In this document: positions 13,540 to 16,360 of the stretch, piece by piece | Layout: each line of letters begins with the position of its first letter | Position numbering within the stretch: the stretch's first letter is position 1 | Assembly (NCBI GenBank): GCA_903953985.1 | Contig: CAJBLW010000158.1 | Location: forward strand, 1-16,360 | From: an uncultured Burkholderiales bacterium | Lineage (GTDB): Bacteria > Pseudomonadota > Gammaproteobacteria > Burkholderiales > Burkholderiaceae_C | Direction of reading: 5' to 3' | DNA length: 16,360 bases | Position numbers and translations under genes: made by a program | The notes under the pieces: generated by a model | Told to the model about the DNA's origin: nothing | Seen by the model: only the letters and a program-made list of their open reading frames with translations | The model's database searches: none

Positions 13540-14676
13540 TCAGCGGCTCAGGATCAGGTTGTCCCGATGCACCATCTCGGGCTCGGCGGTGTAGCCCAGC
13601 AAGGCCTCGTAGTCGTGCGAGGGCTTGCGGCACAACAATCGGGCCTCGGCGCTGGCGTAATTGGCCAGGCCTCGGGCAATTTCGGCGCCTTGCTCGTCCC
13701 GGATGGCGATCACATCACCGCGTGAAAAATCACCCGAGACGCCCGTCATGCCAATCGGCAGCAGACTCTTGCCTTCGGTCAGCACTTTGTGCGCTGCACC
13801 CGCATCCACCGTGACCGAACCCCGCATTTGCAGGTGATCGGCCATCCATTGTTTGCGGGCTTGCTGTTTGGCCGTCTGGGCCACCAGCAGGGTGCCCATG
13901 TTGTCGCCCTGGCACAGGCGCAGCAAGGCATCGGGCTCGCGCCCCCAGGCGATCACAGTCGATGCGCCCGAACCGGCAGCACGCTTGGCGGCCAGGATTT
14001 TGGTGATCATGCCGCCCCGCCCAATGCTCGACCCCGCGCCGCCAGCCATGGCTTCTAGGGCCAAATCACCAGCGCGGGCCTCGTGTACGAAGATGGCCGA
14101 GGGGTCTTTACGCGGGTCGGCGGTGTACAAGCCTTTTTGGTCAGTGAGGATGATCAGCAAATCGGCTTCGATCAGGTTGGCTACCAGCGCCCCCAAGGTG
14201 TCGTTGTCGCCAAACTTGATCTCGTCGTTGACCACCGTGTCGTTTTCATTGATCACAGGCAGCACGCGGTGCTGTAGCAGGGTCAGCAAGGTCGATCGGG
14301 CGTTGAGGTAGCGCTCGCGGTCGGCCAGATCGGCATGCGTGAGCAAGACCTGGGCGCTGCGCATGCCGTTTTCGCGCAGCTTGGTTTCGTACATTTGTGC
14401 CAGGCCCATTTGGCCCACAGCGGCAGCGGCTTGCAGTGCTGGCACTTCGCTGGGACGGGTGGTCCAGCCCAGGCGCTTCATGCCCTCGGCAATCGCACCA
14501 CTGGAGACCATGACCACCTCTTTGCCTTGGGCACTGAGCAGCGCCATCTGGCGGCACCACTCGCCAATCGCACCCTCATCCAGTCCACGCCCTTCGTTCG
14601 TCACCAGGCTGGAGCCGACTTTGACGACGATGCGGCGCGCATCTCGCAGCAGGTTGGAAACGGCGGCAGAAGTCAT
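13540..14676 (-). CDS. proB: Glutamate 5-kinase
   Basis: Phosphorylates glutamate to gamma-glutamyl phosphate, the first step of proline synthesis and normally the proline feedback point. The 378 residues comprise an N-terminal amino-acid kinase domain (VVKVGSSLVTN at 17-27, SSGAIAEGMKRLG at 58-70, VINENDTVV at 141-149, KFGDNDTLGALVANLI at 154-169, LTDQKGLYTADPR at 177-189) and a C-terminal PUA domain (about 280-370), like E. coli ProB (367). The ATG at 14676 gives the family start. It lies 57 bases behind obgE on the same strand, an arrangement common in betaproteobacteria. proA is not in the window, so proline synthesis genes are split here. Confidence 0.96.
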   Translation of the reverse strand: MTSAAVSNLLRDARRIVVKVGSSLVTNEGRGLDEGAIGEWCRQMALLSAQGKEVVMVSSGAIAEGMKRLGWTTRPSEVPALQAAAAVGQMGLAQMYETKLRENGMRSAQVLLTHADLADRERYLNARSTLLTLLQHRVLPVINENDTVVNDEIKFGDNDTLGALVANLIEADLLIILTDQKGLYTADPRKDPSAIFVHEARAGDLALEAMAGGAGSSIGRGGMITKILAAKRAAGSGASTVIAWGREPDALLRLCQGDNMGTLLVAQTAKQQARKQWMADHLQMRGSVTVDAGAAHKVLTEGKSLLPIGMTGVSGDFSRGDVIAIRDEQGAEIARGLANYASAEARLLCRKPSHDYEALLGYTAEPEMVHRDNLILSR

Positions 14677-14733
14677 GCTGGGGGTTTACTGGGCGTGAAG
14701 GAAAGAGGGCAAATTCAGGCGCACGCCGTCGAA

Positions 14734-15858
14734 TCAATCTGCACCAGACGGCAGCGGCTTGAAACGCGGGTCATCGGCATCAGGCTCTTGCGGCTTGTCC
14801 TGCTCGGTGAAGCGGGGGTCAATTTCCACAATGCCCTGCTCGATGATTTGCTGGGCACGTATGTGTTTGTAGATTTCCTTGATCAGGGGCTCGCAACCTT
14901 CGCGGGTCAAGGCCGAGATCTGGAAAACCGGACCTTTGTAGCGCATGCGCTTGATGAAGTCCTTCACCCGCGCTTCGCGCTCCTCGGCCGGCACCATGTC
15001 CAGCTTGTTCAGCACCAACCAGCGGGGCTTGTTGTACAAACCAGGATCGTATTTTTTGAGCTCCGCCACGATGGCCTTGGCCTGCTGCACCGGATCCACG
15101 TTTTCGTCAAATGGCGCAAAGTCGACCACATGCAAGAGCAAACGGGTGCGCTGCAAATGACGCAGGAACAAATGGCCCAGGCCTGCGCCTTCCGAAGCGC
15201 CTTCGATCAGCCCCGGCACATCGGCCACCACAAAGCTTTGCTCAGGGCCGACGCGGACCACCCCCAGGTTCGGGTGCAAGGTGGTGAAGGGGTAATCGGC
15301 GATTTTGGGGCGGGCGTTGGAGACGGCCGCGATGAAAGTGGACTTGCCCGCATTGGGCATTCCCAGCAGACCAACATCGGCCAGCACTTTCAATTCGAGC
15401 TTGAGTTCTTTCTTTTCCCCGAGCCAGCCCGGTGTCTTTTGGCGCGGGGCGCGGTTGATCGCGCTTTTGAATCGCATGTTGCCAAATCCACCATCGCCGC
15501 CCTTGGCAATCATGATGGTTTCACCCGGAACCAGCAGTTCGTACAGCACTTCGCCGGTTTCGGCGTCGGTGACGATGGTGCCCACCGGCATTTTGAGTGT
15601 GACGTCGTCACCCGCTGCACCAAACATGTCCGAGCCCATGCCGTGCTGGCCGCGCTTGGCCTCGTGGCGGCGCGAATAACGGTAATCGACCAAGGTGTTC
15701 AGGTTGATGTCGGCAAAAGCGAATACATGCCCGCCACGCCCGCCATCGCCCCCGTTGGGGCCACCGAATTCTTTGTACTTTTCATGGCGGAACGAGACGC
15801 AGCCGTTCCCGCCGTCACCTGCGGAGATGTCAATATAGGCTTCGTCAACGAACTTCAT
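14734..15858 (-). CDS. obgE: Ribosome-assembly GTPase Obg/CgtA
   Basis: Essential GTPase that acts on 50S subunit assembly and links it to nutrient stress. The 374 residues have the glycine-rich Obg fold at 1-158 (GPNGGDGGRGG at 33-43; AKGGDGGFGN at 118-127), then the G domain: P-loop GMPNAGKST at 166-174, switch I TTLHPNLG at 192-199, G3 DVPGLIEGA at 213-221, and NKLD at 284-287. It lacks the long acidic tail of E. coli Obg (390) and ends in a short acidic/proline-rich stretch. It follows rplU-rpmA as in many bacteria, but a terminator stands between, so its own promoter is likely; a TACACT hexamer nine bases before the ATG is the only -10-like candidate seen. Confidence 0.96.
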   Translation of the reverse strand: MKFVDEAYIDISAGDGGNGCVSFRHEKYKEFGGPNGGDGGRGGHVFAFADINLNTLVDYRYSRRHEAKRGQHGMGSDMFGAAGDDVTLKMPVGTIVTDAETGEVLYELLVPGETIMIAKGGDGGFGNMRFKSAINRAPRQKTPGWLGEKKELKLELKVLADVGLLGMPNAGKSTFIAAVSNARPKIADYPFTTLHPNLGVVRVGPEQSFVVADVPGLIEGASEGAGLGHLFLRHLQRTRLLLHVVDFAPFDENVDPVQQAKAIVAELKKYDPGLYNKPRWLVLNKLDMVPAEEREARVKDFIKRMRYKGPVFQISALTREGCEPLIKEIYKHIRAQQIIEQGIVEIDPRFTEQDKPQEPDADDPRFKPLPSGAD

Positions 15859-15914
15859 GGGGTATCCAGTGTAGCGGTGGGCCCGAGGTCAAAAGGTCTG
15901 CGGGCCAGAATGCG

Positions 15915-15936
15915 AAAAGCCCCGGCTTGCGGGGCT
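15915..15936 (-). terminator. Rho-independent terminator after rpmA
   Basis: Read on the minus strand, AGCCCCG and CGGGGCT form a perfect 7-bp GC-rich stem over a five-base loop (CAAGC), followed by four T. It lies 25 bases beyond the rpmA stop and would end the rplU-rpmA transcript, with partial read-through into obgE possible because the T-run is short. Confidence 0.8.
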
Positions 15937-15961
15937 CCTCTTCGCCATGGGCGCAACGGGC

Positions 15962-16222
15962 TTAAACAGCCGGCGTCACGTTGACCATGTGCTTGCTGAG
16001 TTCACCTTTGGTAGAGAACGAAACGTGGCCGTCCACCAGGGCAAACAAGGTGTGGTCCTTGCCGATGCCGACATTGCTGCCAGCATGAAACTTGGTGCCG
16101 CGTTGACGAACGATGATCGAGCCAGCGCTGATCAGTTCACCACCGAAAGCCTTGACGCCGAGCATTTTTGGCTTGGAATCACGACCGTTGCGCGTAGAGC
16201 CGCCGCCTTTTTTCTGTGCCAT
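15962..16222 (-). CDS. rpmA: 50S ribosomal protein L27
   Basis: Component of the large ribosomal subunit whose N-terminus reaches towards the peptidyl-transferase centre. The 86 residues carry the canonical L27 start AQKKGGGSTRNGRDS directly after Met, with no cleavable N-terminal extension as seen in Firmicutes, then RQRGTKFHAGSNVGIGKDHTLFA. A strong ribosome site (GAGGAG followed by AATAGGTC) precedes the ATG. It begins 12 bases after the rplU stop; the two are one operon. Confidence 0.98.
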   Translation of the reverse strand: MAQKKGGGSTRNGRDSKPKMLGVKAFGGELISAGSIIVRQRGTKFHAGSNVGIGKDHTLFALVDGHVSFSTKGELSKHMVNVTPAV

Positions 16223-16234
16223 GACCTATTCTCC

Positions 16235-16360
16235 TCAGGCAGCGATCACGCCGATTTGCAGTTCGGTGAACTGCTGGCGGTGACCCTGACGTTTCTGATA
16301 GTGCTTGCGACGGCGCATCTTGAAGATGTGCACTTTGTCGTGCTTGCCATGTGCCAAAAC
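16235..16360 (-). CDS. rplU: 50S ribosomal protein L21, C-terminal part
   Basis: The last 41 codons of a minus-strand gene entering from the right edge. The segment KVHIFKMRRRKHYQKRQGHR followed by QQFTELQIGVI is the conserved C-terminal signature of L21, a large-subunit protein that contacts 23S rRNA. The stop lies 12 bases ahead of rpmA, the near-universal rplU-rpmA pair. About 60 N-terminal residues are outside the window. Confidence 0.95.
   Translation of the reverse strand, partial: VLAHGKHDKVHIFKMRRRKHYQKRQGHRQQFTELQIGVIAA

Noticed and set aside
12530..13633. A 367-residue minus-strand frame spanning rppH and the end of proS
   Set aside because: It overlaps two confirmed genes in the wrong frame and shows no family features.
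14335..15984. A 549-residue plus-strand open frame opposite obgE and proB
   Set aside because: It is antisense to two certain genes, has no recognisable domain and its His/Gln/Ala-rich composition is that of a high-GC shadow frame.
1..16360. Mobile element, prophage, toxin-antitoxin or defence system
   Set aside because: All larger frames are accounted for by housekeeping and transport genes, with no integrase, transposase, nuclease, phage or toxin-like product.

Overview
The window is ordinary, gene-dense chromosome from a betaproteobacterium of the order Burkholderiales, most probably Comamonadaceae (a Limnohabitans/Rhodoferax/Polaromonas-like lineage; the genus is not resolved). The evidence is the high GC content, protein sequences typical of that group, and the core gene neighbourhoods hemA-prfA-prmC-grxD and rplU-rpmA-obgE-proB with rppH, proS and a small lytic transglycosylase alongside. 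I see no prophage, insertion sequence, CRISPR array, tRNA/rRNA gene or defence system, and no gap of 300 bases or more lacks a gene.

Region 1 (1-816, minus): N-terminal 272 codons of a large FAD-linked oxidase that runs off the left edge. Region 2 (817-6170): a 280-bp divergent control region, then a complete ugpB-ugpA-ugpE-ugpC-ugpQ cluster in the same gene order as the Escherichia coli operon. It encodes a periplasmic binding protein, two permeases and an ATPase for sn-glycerol-3-phosphate import, plus a cytoplasmic glycerophosphodiester phosphodiesterase. A Pho-box-like pair of direct repeats lies upstream of ugpB, a terminator-like hairpin separates ugpB from ugpA, and three hairpin-forming 51-bp tandem repeats fill the ugpE-ugpC gap. 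Together these suggest a phosphate-starvation scavenging operon with RNA-level control between its parts.

Region 3 (6220-10393): a small three-helix membrane protein of unknown function on the minus strand, divergent from hemA (first committed step of tetrapyrrole synthesis), prfA (release factor 1), prmC (methylates RF1 on its GGQ glutamine; its start overlaps the prfA stop) and grxD (monothiol CGFS glutaredoxin), closed by a strong UUCG-loop terminator. prfA and prmC work directly together; hemA and grxD are linked more loosely through heme and iron-sulfur metabolism.

Region 4 (10400-16360): minus-strand slt-like lytic transglycosylase and proS; plus-strand rppH, divergent from proS; then minus-strand proB, obgE, rpmA and the C-terminal end of rplU. 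These are translation, RNA-decay, ribosome-assembly and proline-synthesis housekeeping genes. The points most worth a second look are regulatory or structural details (the 51-bp repeats, the Pho box, the operator-like palindrome and unusually placed TATAAT at hemA, and the His/Met-rich tail of RppH) rather than a new gene system.
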